Positions 42,078 through 53,192 of a stretch of DNA of 64,000 nucleotides are shown in pieces. The notes under the pieces are model-generated. The model was not told the origin of the DNA and made no database searches. It saw only the letters and a program-made list of their open reading frames with translations. Position 1 is the stretch's first letter. The number at the start of each line of letters is the position of its first letter. Both the position numbers and the translations under genes were made by a program. The DNA comes from Coccinella septempunctata (lineage: Eukaryota; Arthropoda; Insecta; Coleoptera; Coccinellidae), in assembly GCF_907165205.1 (NCBI RefSeq), contig NC_058198.1, positions 12,625,001 to 12,689,000 on the forward strand. Direction: 5' to 3'.

Positions 42078-43299
42078 CTACCTGAAAAGCATGCTATTGC
42101 AACGTCCGTGACCTGTTCTTATACGATTCAGAATACACCATATTTTCCTGGGAAGGTCAAAACCAGTTACTAATTCTTTGTTGAAAATAGTGCACCTATT
42201 CCATTCAGACTGCCAAAGGTCTTTGTCCCTTATATTCGAATTAAGAAAAGAGTTGGACCATAAAGGTTTACGCGACTTCAGTCTTGGAATGGTATTTTCG
42301 GGAATATAGGCTAGAATTGGGAACGAGTCTGGATAGGATTGGAATTTTTTCCAGGAATTCATAACCGCAGTCTGTCTACGAATATGAGGCGGTAAAATGT
42401 TTGAAAGAACTGGTAACCATTGAATAGGTGAAGATCTAATAGTTCCAGTTATGGTTCTCATGGAAAGATTCAGTTGTGCATCAATTTTCTGCACATGAGC
42501 ACTATTAATCCAAAGGGGGCAACAATATTCAGCAGCCGAAAAAACCAAAGCTAGGGCTGCCGTTCGAAGAGTGGCTGCATCAGCACCCCATGAAGTGCCA
42601 GCTAGTTTATGGAGAATATTATTCCTGGTTTTTAACTTTAGACGCAAACTTTCCAAACGGGCTTTGAAATTCAGAGAGGAATCCAGCTTAACTCCTAGAT
42701 ATTTCGGATTGAAGTTATGTTCCAAAAAAGAATTACTTAAAACTACACTCAATTTTCTATATTTTTGATGATTATTCAAATGGAAACACGAAACCTCGGT
42801 TTTATTTGGGTTAGGACGCAAACGCCACTCGAAAAAGTAATTTCTCAAAATTTCTAAATCGGTAGATAAATTATTTTCTATGCATCTAAAATCAGAATGA
42901 CGGAAAGCGAGGGCAATATCATCAGCGTAAATAAATTTCTCAGAAGAAGTCGTAGGGATATCACACAGATATAAATTGAAAAGAAGAGGTGCTAAAACTG
43001 ATCCTTGTGGAAGACCGTTATTCAAAGTTTTGAAATTACTACTGTTATCATCTACAAAAACACGAAACCTTCTATCTGACAGCATATTTTCCAGTAAGCG
43101 AACCATCTTTCCACACTTCAGATGAGTATAAAGTTTGAAAATTAAACCATCCTTCCATACCGTTTCATAAGCGGCCGATAAATCTACAAATGCTGCTCCT
43201 GTTTTCAATTTATTATTGAAACCTGTTTCAATGAAAGTGGTCAGGCTTAGAACCTGATCACAGCAATTTCTATTTTTCCTGAAACCCCCTTGACAATTT
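42078..43299 (-). pseudogene. Non-LTR retrotransposon RT, long open frame
   Basis: About 400 codons are open: QGGFRKNRNCCDQVLSLTTF (start of the palm), AAFVDLSAAYETVWKDGLIF, LNNGLPQGSVLAPLLFNLYL, FIYADDIALAF (catalytic YADD), RLRPNPNKTEVSCFHLN, FNPKYLGVKLDSSLNFKARL, AEYCCPLWINSAHVQKID and an ending RIRTGHGRCNSMLFR with a zinc-knuckle-like flavour. The N-terminal fingers and endonuclease are missing. Jockey superfamily; clade not settled. A long intact frame suggests a moderately young 5'-truncated copy. Confidence 0.82.
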
Positions 43300-43416
43300 A
43301 AGAGATTGTCGCTAGAGATCGCGAATAAGTGGAGCAAATCATTGTTCATTACATGAATCATATGTACTAGTTCTTCGGACTTGAAGGAGCAGTACAGCTG
43401 TGTATCATTTTTCATT
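43300..43416 (-). pseudogene. Fragment of a second RT fused to the ORF start
   Basis: The first 39 codons of the open frame (NDTQLYCSFKSEELVHMIHV, MNNDLLHLFAIS) are a catalytic-box region (normally ADDTQLYCSF) of a different L2/CR1-like RT. In a normal RT this box lies downstream of the QGG region, so the ORF is a chimera made by one element landing in another. Confidence 0.75.
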
Positions 43417-43480
43417 CATTGCTGTATCCCGTTACCGGGAATAAATCTACAAAAAGACATAAGAAGAAAAAGACCAGATT
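43417..43480 (-). mobile_element. 3' end fragment with (GAAT)n tail
   Basis: On the minus strand: tttttgtagatttattcccg, gtaacgggatacagcaatga, then a short GAAT tail ending at the RT fragment. The same 3' end occurs at 58016-58133 on the plus strand, so both are 5'-truncated copies of one retroelement family. Confidence 0.65.
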
Positions 43481-43489
43481 TATAATTCC

Positions 43490-45590
43490 TTAGGTCTAAT
43501 TGCGTCTGTGTGCCCTCCTGTGACTGAAAAGACCCAACCTTGACCTACAGATCCTTCCTCCCATTATAACTGTGCACCATAGACCTCCACTGTGACCTGT
43601 CTAACGCTAGTTATCTCCAATTATGATTGGCATTAACTGATTTTTGGTCTCCGGGATCCCTCTGTCAATTCGCAATACAGAGCTATTTTGGGGAGTCTTG
43701 TGTCTTGCATCCTCAGAATGTGGCCGCTCCATCTGAGAGTCGGGCCCTCATTACTTGAGTCTCAATTGTTGTACAACTCGCGCGTTGCAAGACTTCTGCA
43801 TTCGAAACTTTGTGGAACCATCTGATATGCATTATCTGTCTTAGATGGCGTTGTTGCGTTTGTTCAAGCTGTTTTATATGTCGCCTGTAGGGCGTCCAGC
43901 TTTCGCTTCCGTGAAGAAGCGTAGAGAGGACTACGATTTGTAAACGGCTGTCTTGGTCGTCAGATTGAGGTCGTGATTTTGAAACACTCTGACCTTTAGC
44001 TTCCAGAATGCCGGTGATGCCGAATTGATACGATTGTGTATTTCCGTGTCTAGGTTAGCCCTAGTATTTATGAAGCTTCCCAAGTATTTGAACTGCTCGA
44101 CCTGTTCCAGAGTTTCCTTCTCAATTCTAATATGTGTTTGAAGGCTTTCTGGCGGACTTACTAGCATTTTGGTTTTGTCGATATTGAGCCTAAGGCCTAA
44201 AGCTTCGTATATATGTTTATAGGTGTCCAGCATTATCTGTAGATCCTCTGGGCTGTTAGCGATAAGTGCGCAGTCGTCTGCATATTGAAGTTCCGTGATA
44301 AACTTTGAACGGGTTTTTGCTCAAAGTCTTTTCAGGGTAAATGGGCCTCCATCATATCTGAATCTTTTTCCAATACCTCCTACAGGCATACTCATGTCAG
44401 CAATTATCGAGACAGCTATAGCGAAAATATTGAACAGTAAAGGCGCTAACACGCAGCCTTGCTTTATTCCAGAGTAGGTTAAGAAATGGTCGGTTGTAGA
44501 GCCATTATGCTGTATTCTAGCGGTGCTTATGGTATGAAGGCTTATACACACTGCTAAGAATTTTTCGGGTACTCCAAGACGTCCCATGATTTTCTATAGC
44601 GCTCTCCGATTCACCGTGTCGAAGGCCTTACTCAAATCGATGTAGGCTATATAGATCCTTGATTGTTGTTCACGGGCCTTCTCTTGCAGCTGTCGCAGTA
44701 GAAAATTAGGTCCACCGTACCTCGATTTGGTCGAAAGCCGCACTGGCATTCGGGTAAAAGCTTTTCTAAGAGTGGAATCAGACGATTAGCCATAATCTTC
44801 GAGAGAATTTTGCCGGTCACGCTAAGCAACAATATGCCCCTGTAATTGTTGCAATTTGACGTATCGCCTTTGTTCTTATAGAAGTTGATAGCTAAAGCGT
44901 CTCTGAAGTCTTGTGGCACATCTCCTTGTTCCCAGATATTGCGGAATAGTGCTAGGAGACTATTGACAAATGTCTTCATCCAGAGCTTTGAATATCTCCG
45001 CTAGACCGCCGTCTTGACCTGGTGACTTATTATTTTTCATATTTTTAATCGCACTTATGATTTCCGACATTGAGATTTCGTCATCAAGTGATGTCATCGG
45101 ACTATACGCGGGGAGCAGGTCTGAAATGGATAAATCCGAGCCGTTATTTTGATTCAAGACCTGCGAGTAATGCTTCTTCCATCTTTTGAGAATTTTTCTA
45201 TCGTCAGTTAGTATAGCTCCATGAGCATCTCTTATAGGAAAGTTAGCTTTTCTGCTTGGACCATAAACAGTTTTAATAGCTTCGAAAAAACGCCTGTAGT
45301 CATGGTTATCGGCGTAAGCTTGTATTTCCCTAGCTTTTTCTTTCCATCAGCTATCCTTGATTTTTATTATTTATTGAGGGACCTCGCGTTTTATGTTTAT
45401 AAGACTTTTTGGGGCTGCAACATCGCCAGGCTTGTTAATTGCTGTTTTCATCGCTTTGTGTTTTGCCTCCAAAAGGGGTGCAATATGAGTTTCGCTGTCG
45501 GCGAACCAGTCTGGAGATTTGCGGGAGCGTTGTGTGTTCAGTATTTCTTTCGCTGTATTTGCAAGAGATGATTTTCACTAGTCATCCGCT
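43490..45590 (-). pseudogene. Family A non-LTR retrotransposon, second copy, inverted
   Basis: Same family as 10620-12831, in opposite orientation and better preserved. Motifs on the minus strand: KIKECISSI-like 3' end region; LDTYKHIYEALGLRLNIDKT; LEQVEQFKYLGSFINTRANL (44233-43931); YSGIKQGCVLAPLLFN (44587-44321); NNYRGILLLSVTGKILSKIM and CGFRPNRGTVDLIFYCDSCK (44979-44647); SLDDEISMSEIISAIKNMKN and KSPGQDGGLAEIFKALDED (45157-44960). The catalytic ADDCALIANS is near 44280-44250. It is 5'-truncated at about 45590 and extends further 3' than the other copy. Broken by frameshifts. Confidence 0.82.
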
Positions 45591-45728
45591 CAATATCTAT
45601 TCTTAATATCACTTATTATCAGTCTCTTAAATTGGTTCGTATTATTGACAGAGCTCATAAATAATGGTTAACTGGTTGAACATACTCAATCCATTATAAA
45701 AAAGTGATTTTTTGAGTTGTTTCTTGTA
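45591..45728. other. Spacer
   Basis: Short AT-rich stretch, probably the 3' UTR of the next minus-strand element. Confidence 0.4.
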
Positions 45729-46480
45729 TTATAAGTATGTACATTTCTGACAAATCTCAATGTTATCACATAAATACTTTGGTAGCGGTAACATTTCATA
45801 CATAAAAATTAAATTTAAATAAACTAATCTCTGCTTGACATTCATGGAGGTCAATTTTTCTAGCATATCATTTACTTTTGTCCTTAATGGTACTCTTAAG
45901 ATGAATCTCATTACTCTATTTTGCAACACTTGTATAGTTGATTCATTTCCTTAATACCTATGTATAGCATAATAGTTGGACAATATTCAAGTAATGGCGA
46001 ATTCATAGTTTTATACATTAAAATTTTTGTTTTCAGCGATAAAACTGATCTTATTCTTCTGAAATAAACAATTTTTCTTGCTTAATTTTTTCGTGATATA
46101 ATCCACATGGCTTTTAACATTCAACTTATTATCAATAATTGCACCCAGGTATTTACATTCTTGTACTATCTGCAGTTCCTCTCCACATAACTAACAGCTA
46201 AATCGGATTTGTTTGATACGCCATATATGGCGTATATATGATGTCTATAGACATCACTTTAGTCTTTTTTGTATTTACTATTAGATTATTCTTTGCAAGC
46301 CACTTGGAAAGATTATTCAGTTCTCTCTGAGTTCTCTCAAAAACATCATTCAATGAATCTCCATACACAGACACTAGAGTGTCATCTGCAAAAAGATTTA
46401 TCTAACTCTGTAATCGTTGGTATACACAAGTTGCCATTAATACCTATGTATGTGTGTTACTTATTCGGACAAACATTATC
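45729..46480 (-). pseudogene. CR1-like RT, C-terminal half, decayed
   Basis: Minus strand: DSLNDVFERTQRELNNLSKW, LAKNNLIVNTKKTKVMSIDI (about 46400-46240), then a stop-rich YLG/thumb region, then open 45929-45729 LQNRVMRFILRVPLRTKVND and KLTSMNVKQRLVYLNLIFMY. The FADD motif lies just before DSLNDV in decayed form. Confidence 0.7.
46216..46256. repeat. Two adjacent perfect palindromes
   Basis: atacgccatatatggcgtat (46216-46235) and tgatgtctatagacatca (46239-46256), three bases apart, within the decayed RT. May be chance plus small inverted duplications. Confidence 0.6.
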
Positions 46481-46731
46481 ATTTTCATGTTGAACTTGAA
46501 GGATTATGATTCTGGGAGGGTTTTAAAGTTTTTCAAAAATTGGTCATTCAGTTTGGTTTCATTGGGTGACTCATTTAAAATATCCGTTAGTTATTATGTT
46601 CATTATTCCTGAAATTTTTGGTTGAAATGTCACTTTTCGTGTCTGCTGGACACAGGAGTGAAAATAATCCTAAGGTTACTCCTGAAAAAATGTAAGGTTT
46701 AAAACTGTGTACATCATCATGGAAAAAATAC

Positions 46732-47109
46732 AGGGTGTTGCATTTGAAAAAATCGAGAAATAACAATTTGAAATTCCTCATATTTGGACATTTTTAACGG
46801 ATACTCTGTATAAGAGAGGTTAATTATTTAGGAACGATGACTAGGCAAATTCTTAAGTTAAAAGAAATCCTGATCAAATTCATGTTTCTATCGCTTCTGG
46901 AAATCGGTAAAGGGCTTTTACCGAACAACTGTTTCGTCGAAATTTTGCAGTTTTTTCTGAATAAGATCAGTACCGTTAAAGAAATACCCCTAATATTTTG
47001 CAACATGGTAGAGGTATTGAAGAGCATTGAAAATATAGAAAAATATAAGGGGTGTTCCATTTAAAAAATCACTCATTTGTTGAATGATTTTATTTGGGAA
47101 CACCCTGTG
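46732..47109. mobile_element. TA-flanked MITE with CAGGGTG ends
   Basis: Starts cagggtgttgcattt after TA (46730-46731) and ends ...aacaccctgtg before TA (47110-47111). The right 60 bp (47049-47107) form a hairpin of their own (ggggtgttcc / ggaacaccc). ORFs over it on both strands are not real genes. Confidence 0.65.
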
Positions 47110-47289
47110 TATTAGAAAATAATTTCCTAAGATGCAGAATTGAAATTACAAAAGGAATGCTTTTCAACAAAATTTCTAGAACGTCTGGTTTGGCAGCTAT
47201 GGAAGCCTAACGCACTATTGCAAGACCCTGTATAAGTGTGTAATATATCTAACAGGGACACACATCACAGAGTTCTGTGCATCGGTTTT

Positions 47290-47393
47290 TCAATCGTTGT
47301 TTGGTCCTATTTGTCATGTTGTAGTTCATGTATCCTTTCCTCTGTATAATGTATATTTCTATGACAAATAAATTGCTGATTGATTGATTGATA
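47290..47393 (+). mobile_element. 3' end of a retroelement with (TGAT)n tail
   Basis: tcctttcctctgtataatgt, aataaattgc and a tail of gattgattgattgat up to about 47393. Length and simple-repeat tail fit a strongly 5'-truncated non-LTR element. Confidence 0.5.
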
Positions 47394-47399
47394 TCCGAA

Positions 47400-49045
47400 A
47401 AAAAAGGAGATCAAGAAATGTGTGGTGAAGGTCACAGAACATAAATGATCTTCACATATACAAATAATAACTGCGCAAATCCTGAAAAATTTACCCAGAA
47501 AGGCAATAGCTTTCTCAACCACACACCCTCTACACAAAATCGCATGCTGAAAATTGGGCTACTTTCCAATCCTATGGAAATATGCTCACATTATCATGAT
47601 ACATAAAATTGGAAAACCTCCACGTGAATCAGCCTCATATAGACAAATAAGAAATAGGTCTCCTTCCAATCCTAAGACAAATCTTCGAGAGAATACTCCT
47701 CAAAAGAAATGGATGACCAATAAACAAATCTCTTTCGTGATTATCAATTTGGCTCCATTAGACCCACAGAATAATCAATGTGATTTCTAACTCTCTTGAA
47801 AAAAAAAAACAATTCTGCAAAGGTGTCTTCTTGGATATTTCTCAGGTATTTGATAAGGTATGGCATGCGGGGGTTACAAAACTAAAGAAGTACTACCTAA
47901 TTTTGAGGTCATTCGTCATACCTTACCGACAGAAACTGTTCAGTTAACTGCCAACAACACCGTGTCAGACTATGGGCGAGTTCCGATATTGCTGTGTTGT
48001 AACTGGCCGCATTCGAATAACAATAGAACCCGAACATCAAGTTCTGGAGTACCACAAGGTAGTGTGTTGTACTTACTCTACACTGCCGATATTCCGGAAG
48101 CACGCGAGACAACCCTTACAGCATTCGCAGACGACGCTGCAATATTATTCACCAATGATCCGGATATCTCCTCCAGGAATGTAAAAGAACACCTTGATAA
48201 ATTAAATAACTGGTATAAAACCTGGAGGATGAGGTAAAACCATAACAAATTGGCACAAGTAGTTTTCACTACACGCAACAACACCTGCCCCAGATTAGCC
48301 CTAAATGGAGTTACTATATCGACAAGGACAAATGAAAAATATCTTGGATTGCACCTGAATGAAAATTCGACTAATGCACTGGATCATCGGTAAAAGTAAG
48401 TACTCAGAAGCAACTGCTGCTGTATAAGACCATTCTTAAACCGATCTGGACTTATGGTATACAACTGTGGGGCTGTGCCAAGCCATACATAAGGAACATC
48501 ATCCGAAGGTTTCAATCTAGAACAATTCGCCTGATAGCCAATGCTCCAAAGTATGTCACTAACCAAAGAATACATGAAGTATGAAAACCTCCGGGGTTGT
48601 TATCGGAATCAACGTCGAACGTTGCCCAACGCGCTCTTTAACGGCACTTTACGGTCCGACAACCAATAGAACAACCGTTTCAGACATCGGACGCGCACCG
48701 CACACCGGGCGATGATTCTAAACGTTACCCAGATGCCATACATATCCGATGTGATACGATTCACCTTCACCACCTACCAAGAAAGACTACAAGATCACTC
48801 GAATGAGTTGATAGGAAAACCTCTATACAGAAGGACCCAACATCAGACGATTGAAAAAGACATGGCCCAAAGATCCCCCAGAATGAAACTGTGAACTAGG
48901 AATGTCACTGGACATTTCACTTTCATTCTCTCCCCTTTTTGCTCTTGTTTTTTTGTTCTCTCTTCTCTATTGCAGCCATCATAATTACTTAATACCTTAT
49001 GATTGGTAGATTGTATACTTAGCAATAAATGACACTAAAAAAAAC
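47400..49045 (+). pseudogene. Jockey-type RT, broken
   Basis: In mixed frames: FPILWKYAHIIMIHKIGKPP (fingers), CKGVFLDISQVFDKVWHAGV (palm Asp), SSGVPQGSVLYLLYTADIPE, LTAFADDAAILF (catalytic FADD, 48100-48160), LNNWYKTWRMR, TNEKYLGLHLNEN, IRNIIRRFQSRTIRLIANAP, and a C-terminal part open at 48712-48894 (MPYISDVIRFTFTTYQERLQ). Ends with AATAAA and an A-run near 49045. Multiple frameshifts; 5'-truncated. About 130 bp at 48585-48715 looks foreign (more GC-rich) and splits the C-terminus. Confidence 0.8.
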
Positions 49046-50913
49046 CTACCTAATTACAAGAAGTATCATAATATATATTCTACATCCGGTCATTCGCAAG
49101 TTAAATCTAAACTGGAGGCCGATCACTATCTCCTCAATCTTGTTTAGACTAGTCAACAAGATCATCGCCAAAAGACTATCCTATAGCATCACCCTGGATG
49201 AATTCCATCAAGGATTTGTCAATTTTGACGGTTGTTTCGCCAACAACATCACCCTTCAGTAGTTCATAAAAGGCAGGCGGTTGAGGGGTAAACCTTTTGC
49301 GATCCTGGCACTGGGTATACAAAGAGCTTTTGACGGTGTCTCTGATCATACCATCCAGAGAGCCCTCTGAAGATTCCGTGTAGACAAGGACACTACGGAA
49401 TACATCATGGCCACTTACAAAGATCAATTCACCACGATCTTTTATGGGGATAAAGAGATTACCACCCTCCAGATTCTGCGAGGAGTGAAACAAGGAGACC
49501 CATTAGCTCCCATCCTTTTCAACATGGTGATGGACGAGCTCATTAGTAGCCTGAAAGTTATAACCGGTGTCAGGTTTGGCGAGACAAACATCCCTGTGCT
49601 TGTCCAGTTCTTGCTGTACATTGCCAGGAGATTTTTAGAGGCACACCTCTCTCTTAATCCAGCAAAATGTCGGGCAATCTCTAAGGCCGTTGTGCCTTCT
49701 AAGAAAAAGCTGTTCCTCCGCACCTAAGTTCTACACATTGGTTCAACTCCAGTCCCCCCTATGAAATCCATTAGCCTTCAAGTACTTAGGCTTTCATTTT
49801 TCCTGCCAAGGTGCTACTCCTTGTTCAGTTGAAAACCTGTGTGAACAATTGAGTAGGATTCAAACCGCACCTCTCAAACCACAACAGAAAGCACACATAA
49901 TCAAGACTTTCCTGATTCCCAGGTATATCCACGCGATGCAGTCCCCTTCTATCAACATAAAAACATTGAAGAAGGTGGACTTAGTTCGACAAACCTATAA
50001 AAGGATCCTCAAATGATCATCCCTAATCATAGATGAGGCTCTCTACACCCGGGCCAGATTGGGAGGTCTTGGGCTATTCTCGTTCACTCGTAAAATCCCT
50101 GTTACCATGAGAGACCGTTTAAGATCCTGTAAAGCTGGCTCCCCACTCTTTGCGTCATTTATGGCTGAGAATGGCTACTGGGATGAGAGGGTGAACAGGA
50201 TGATCAAACCCCAATTTAATAGGATGCCATTGATAGAGCAAATGCCATCAAGCTCGAGGGTTCGTTTTATGGTGGGGTTGTCTCTCAAGCGGTTAAGGAC
50301 AACGTATCGAGCCATTATATCAACTCCCCCCCTTCTTGTTGGTCTGGTGAGGATTATGTTCGCGCAATTGAGTTGCGCACAAATACCTTGCCCACTAGAG
50401 GTCTTCCGTATGGCCCCAAAGAGGCCAAGCTATGTCGAGGCGGCTGTGGACGAATCGAGTCGCTCTGTCATGTCCTCCAACGTTGCTATTTAGTCAAAGG
50501 AAAACGTTTGGCCAGGCACAACTTTGTGGTCAGGAGGATTTGTACAATGGCGCGAGCCAAGGGTTGGGAAATAAATGAGGAGCCGAATATCCGGGACCTC
50601 AGTGGACGCCTACACAAACCAGATACGGTTTGCATCAAGGGGAACGAAGTCGTGGTTGCTGATGTCGGTGTCTCATGGGAGGGGCCTAGAGTACTGAGTG
50701 AGACATATGACGCAAAAGTCTGTTTACAACCAGCCAGACTTTGTTGACGCTCTCCGGCGGCCTCACCCAGAGAAACGCATTGAGGTTTTGCCCTTTATTA
50801 TCGGCGCTTAGGGTATCTGGTGCCGCGAAAGCTCATCGCTGCTGGAGAAGCTCTCCATTAACACCCAATCGAACAGGAGGGAGCTTGTTATCACGACTAT
50901 CAGAGGTTCGAGC
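49046..50913 (+). pseudogene. R2-type non-LTR retrotransposon: RT and restriction-like endonuclease
   Basis: RT: NLNWRPITISSILFRLVNKI, FAILALGIQRAFDGVSDHTI, LRGVKQGDPLAPILFNMVMD, SLNPAKCRAISKAVVPSKKK; the catalytic ADD segment is deleted at about 49600. Then RYIHAMQSPSINIKTLKKVD-like and LGLFSFTRKIPVTMRDRLRS. C-terminal domain (50373-50740): RTNTLPTRGLPYGPKEAKLC, a zinc motif C-x3-C-x7-H-x4-C (CRGGCGRIESLCHVLQRC), and HKPDTVC...VVVADVGVSWEG, the PD...D restriction-like endonuclease. After a shift near 50728: YNQPDFVDALRRPHPEKRIE. No 28S rRNA flank is present. Several stops; inactive. Confidence 0.85.
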
Positions 50914-50940
50914 ACGAACCTCTGATAGTCGTGATAACAA
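50885..50940. repeat. Perfect 26-bp inverted repeat with 4-base loop
   Basis: 50885-50910 and 50915-50940 are exact complements around agca. The left arm is in-frame C-terminal coding of the R2-type element (ELVITTIRGSS), so the right arm is a mirrored copy just at the end of similarity. As RNA it would be an extremely stable hairpin. Confidence 0.9.
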
Positions 50941-51349
50941 TTGATTGGATTGAGCACAATCCACGTGTACGTGATGCGGAAAGCATGGGATGGTCGATGG
51001 TTTTCTTTTCGCTATCTCTGGCATGACCAACAGAGGAGAGGACATCTGTGCCGTTTTCGCGAATATTAAAACGGCGTACATGTGTGAATGGAGTTGAATA
51101 TTGTGCTCTTTGATTTGTTGCAAATTCAGTGGGAATACTTTCGAGAGATTACTCTGCCTTAATCATAGTAGAGGGTCAGTAAATTTCCCTTTCACTCCGA
51201 AGTGGTTTGTTGATTCATTTTGCTTCGTGTTGGTGATTCATTCGTTTTCCGACTATTAGTGTTTGATCTTATCGGCATATGTAGAGTGGATAAACTTGGA
51301 TTCGCGGAACCTTATAAAATATAAATAATCCCTTCTCCTTCCCTCTCTA
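50941..51349. other. Spacer between R2-type and I-type elements
   Basis: May contain the 3' UTR of the R2-type element. No coding signal. Confidence 0.45.
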
Positions 51350-52950
51350 CTCCCTCACACAGCCTCATCCTCTTTCCTGATATTACACTGGACGAACTCC
51401 TCATTACCCTCTATTCCAAAAAGAATATTACTCCAGGAAGTGATGGTATCCCCTATAGTCTGCTTCAGAACCTCCCCATGGATGCTCTCTCGACCTTACT
51501 TCGAATTTTCAATTCTAATCTTCGAGTCCCAGACACCTCCCCCTCTCTGAAATACACTATCTTCATCCCTATATGTAAACCAGGTAAATCACCTGATGAC
51601 CCTTTGAGCTACCGATCCATAGCCCTCACCTCCTGTCTGCTCAAACTGCTGGAATACCTGTTAGTTACTAGACTAGACCGCATTTATGAGTCTAGAATGG
51701 TGAAAGACGAAATTCAATTTGGGTTCAGAAAGGGGAAAGCCGTCCTAGTAGCCCTTTCCTTTCTAACTTCTAACATCTATTCCTCCTTTGCGAAAGGTGA
51801 GGTGATGCTGGCAGTTTTTCTGGACATTAAACAAGCATACGATTCCGTCAACTTCCACATCTTGGAAGCCTCCCTTCGTAGTGAGAACTTCCCAGAAGAA
51901 ATAATCTCTCTGTTGAAGTCCCTTGTCCTCTCTCGGAGCATATTCTTAATCGACCCCCTTACCCGTGAGCTTCTTGGGCCCGAGGAGGCAAATTTGGGTT
52001 TAGCTCAGGGCCCTCCTTGTTTAACTTCTATGTGAAGGACCTCGGAAGGTTCATATCTACCCCGGGTGTTAGAGTCCTTAAATGTGCGGACGATACTACA
52101 TTATTTTCGTCTGGTCCCGACTTTCAGTCGGTATTTGATGCTATGTCTTTGGCTTTGAGTATGCTGGAGGCTTGGGCAGAGTCAAAACAATTGGAGATCT
52201 CCGTCGGAAAGTCTCATGCTGTCTGCTTTCACAAATCAAAGCTATTTCCCAACTCACCCTCCTTCTCCCTGTTTGGTGTAACATCCCTTGGAAGGAATCC
52301 GTTAAATATCTCGGAATCACCCTTAACTGGAGTCTAAAGTGATCCTACCATATTTCTGATGCCTGTAATAAAGCCTTTCAAGGTATTAACTTGATTAGAT
52401 CCCTCTCAAGAACTTGGTGGGGTTCTCACCCATCCACCCTTGTGGTCCTTTATAAATCCACAGTGTGACCGCATCTAGATTATGGCAGCATTTTATTCGG
52501 GGCAGTCCCCAGGAAGACCCTTTATCTCTTGGACAAAACCCAATATACCGCTTTGTGTTCATGTCTAGGAATGATGAGATCTACCCCTATTAATATCTTA
52601 CTCGCTCTTGCAGGGGAACTCCCCCTCAAATACCGGCGTATATGGCTGGGAGCCAAGTTCATCTCTAGACTGCTTCGACTCATCTTTAGATGATTGTGTG
52701 TTGGATTCCATCAAGTCTCTTCAACGGTGGAGTAATCTACCCCTGCTGTCATCCCCTCCTCTCCTTGATTCCCTTAACATCATAGACGACCCTGGCTCTA
52801 TTTATTCGGATTCATTCCTCCCATGCCTTTAAGGGACTATCTCTGTCCACACTCAAAAGATCCCTCTTCATTCCCTTGGCCTAAAAAAAGACAATCCCGA
52901 CATTTCTTCCTTGTTCCTGGAAAAATGCGACGAGGTGTTCCCGAACACCG
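51350..52950 (+). pseudogene. I-type RT
   Basis: DITLDELLITLYSKKNITPG, SDGIPYSLLQN, IFIPICKPGKSPDDPLSYRS, IALTSCLLKLLEYLLVTRLD, EIQFGFRKGKAVLVALSFLT, VFLDIKQAYDSVNFHILEAS (palm Asp), then GLAQGPPC with a small deletion where PLSPLLFN should be, FNFYVKDLGRFIS, LKCADDTTLFSS (catalytic CADD), and frame-shifted VKYLGITLNWSLK. About 185 codons (51478-52035) are open, then 52017-52337 in another frame. Confidence 0.83.
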
Positions 52951-52953
52951 TCA

Positions 52954-53189
52954 CTGCCAATTCACAATGATGTTAATGGTTATGGTAATGTTAACGGTGA
53001 GCTACAATGTAAACGCTTAAATAATAATAAATAATAGAGCTCCTACGATACTGTTCACATCAATGTTAATGTCAAACGTAATGTAAATGATAATTATAAA
53101 GATTTCTTGAATTTTTTATTATTTAAGCGTTAACATCGTAGCTCACTTTTAACATTACCATTACCATTAACATCATTGTGAATTGGCAG
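52954..53189. mobile_element. 236-bp MITE with about 80-bp TIRs
   Basis: Ends ctgccaattcacaatgatgt... and its inverted copy; similarity runs about 80 bp inward on each side with few mismatches. The flanks are tca (52951-52953 and 53190-53192), a 3-bp duplication. Deleting the insert and one tca restores the reading NTVKIYTDA at the start of RNase H, confirming the boundaries. A 3-bp duplication is usual for PIF/Harbinger elements, but the target here is TCA rather than TWA. Confidence 0.85.
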
Positions 53190-53192
53190 TCA

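Noticed and set aside
49046..50913. 28S rDNA target next to the R2-type element
   Set aside because: No conserved rRNA sequence is recognisable on either side.
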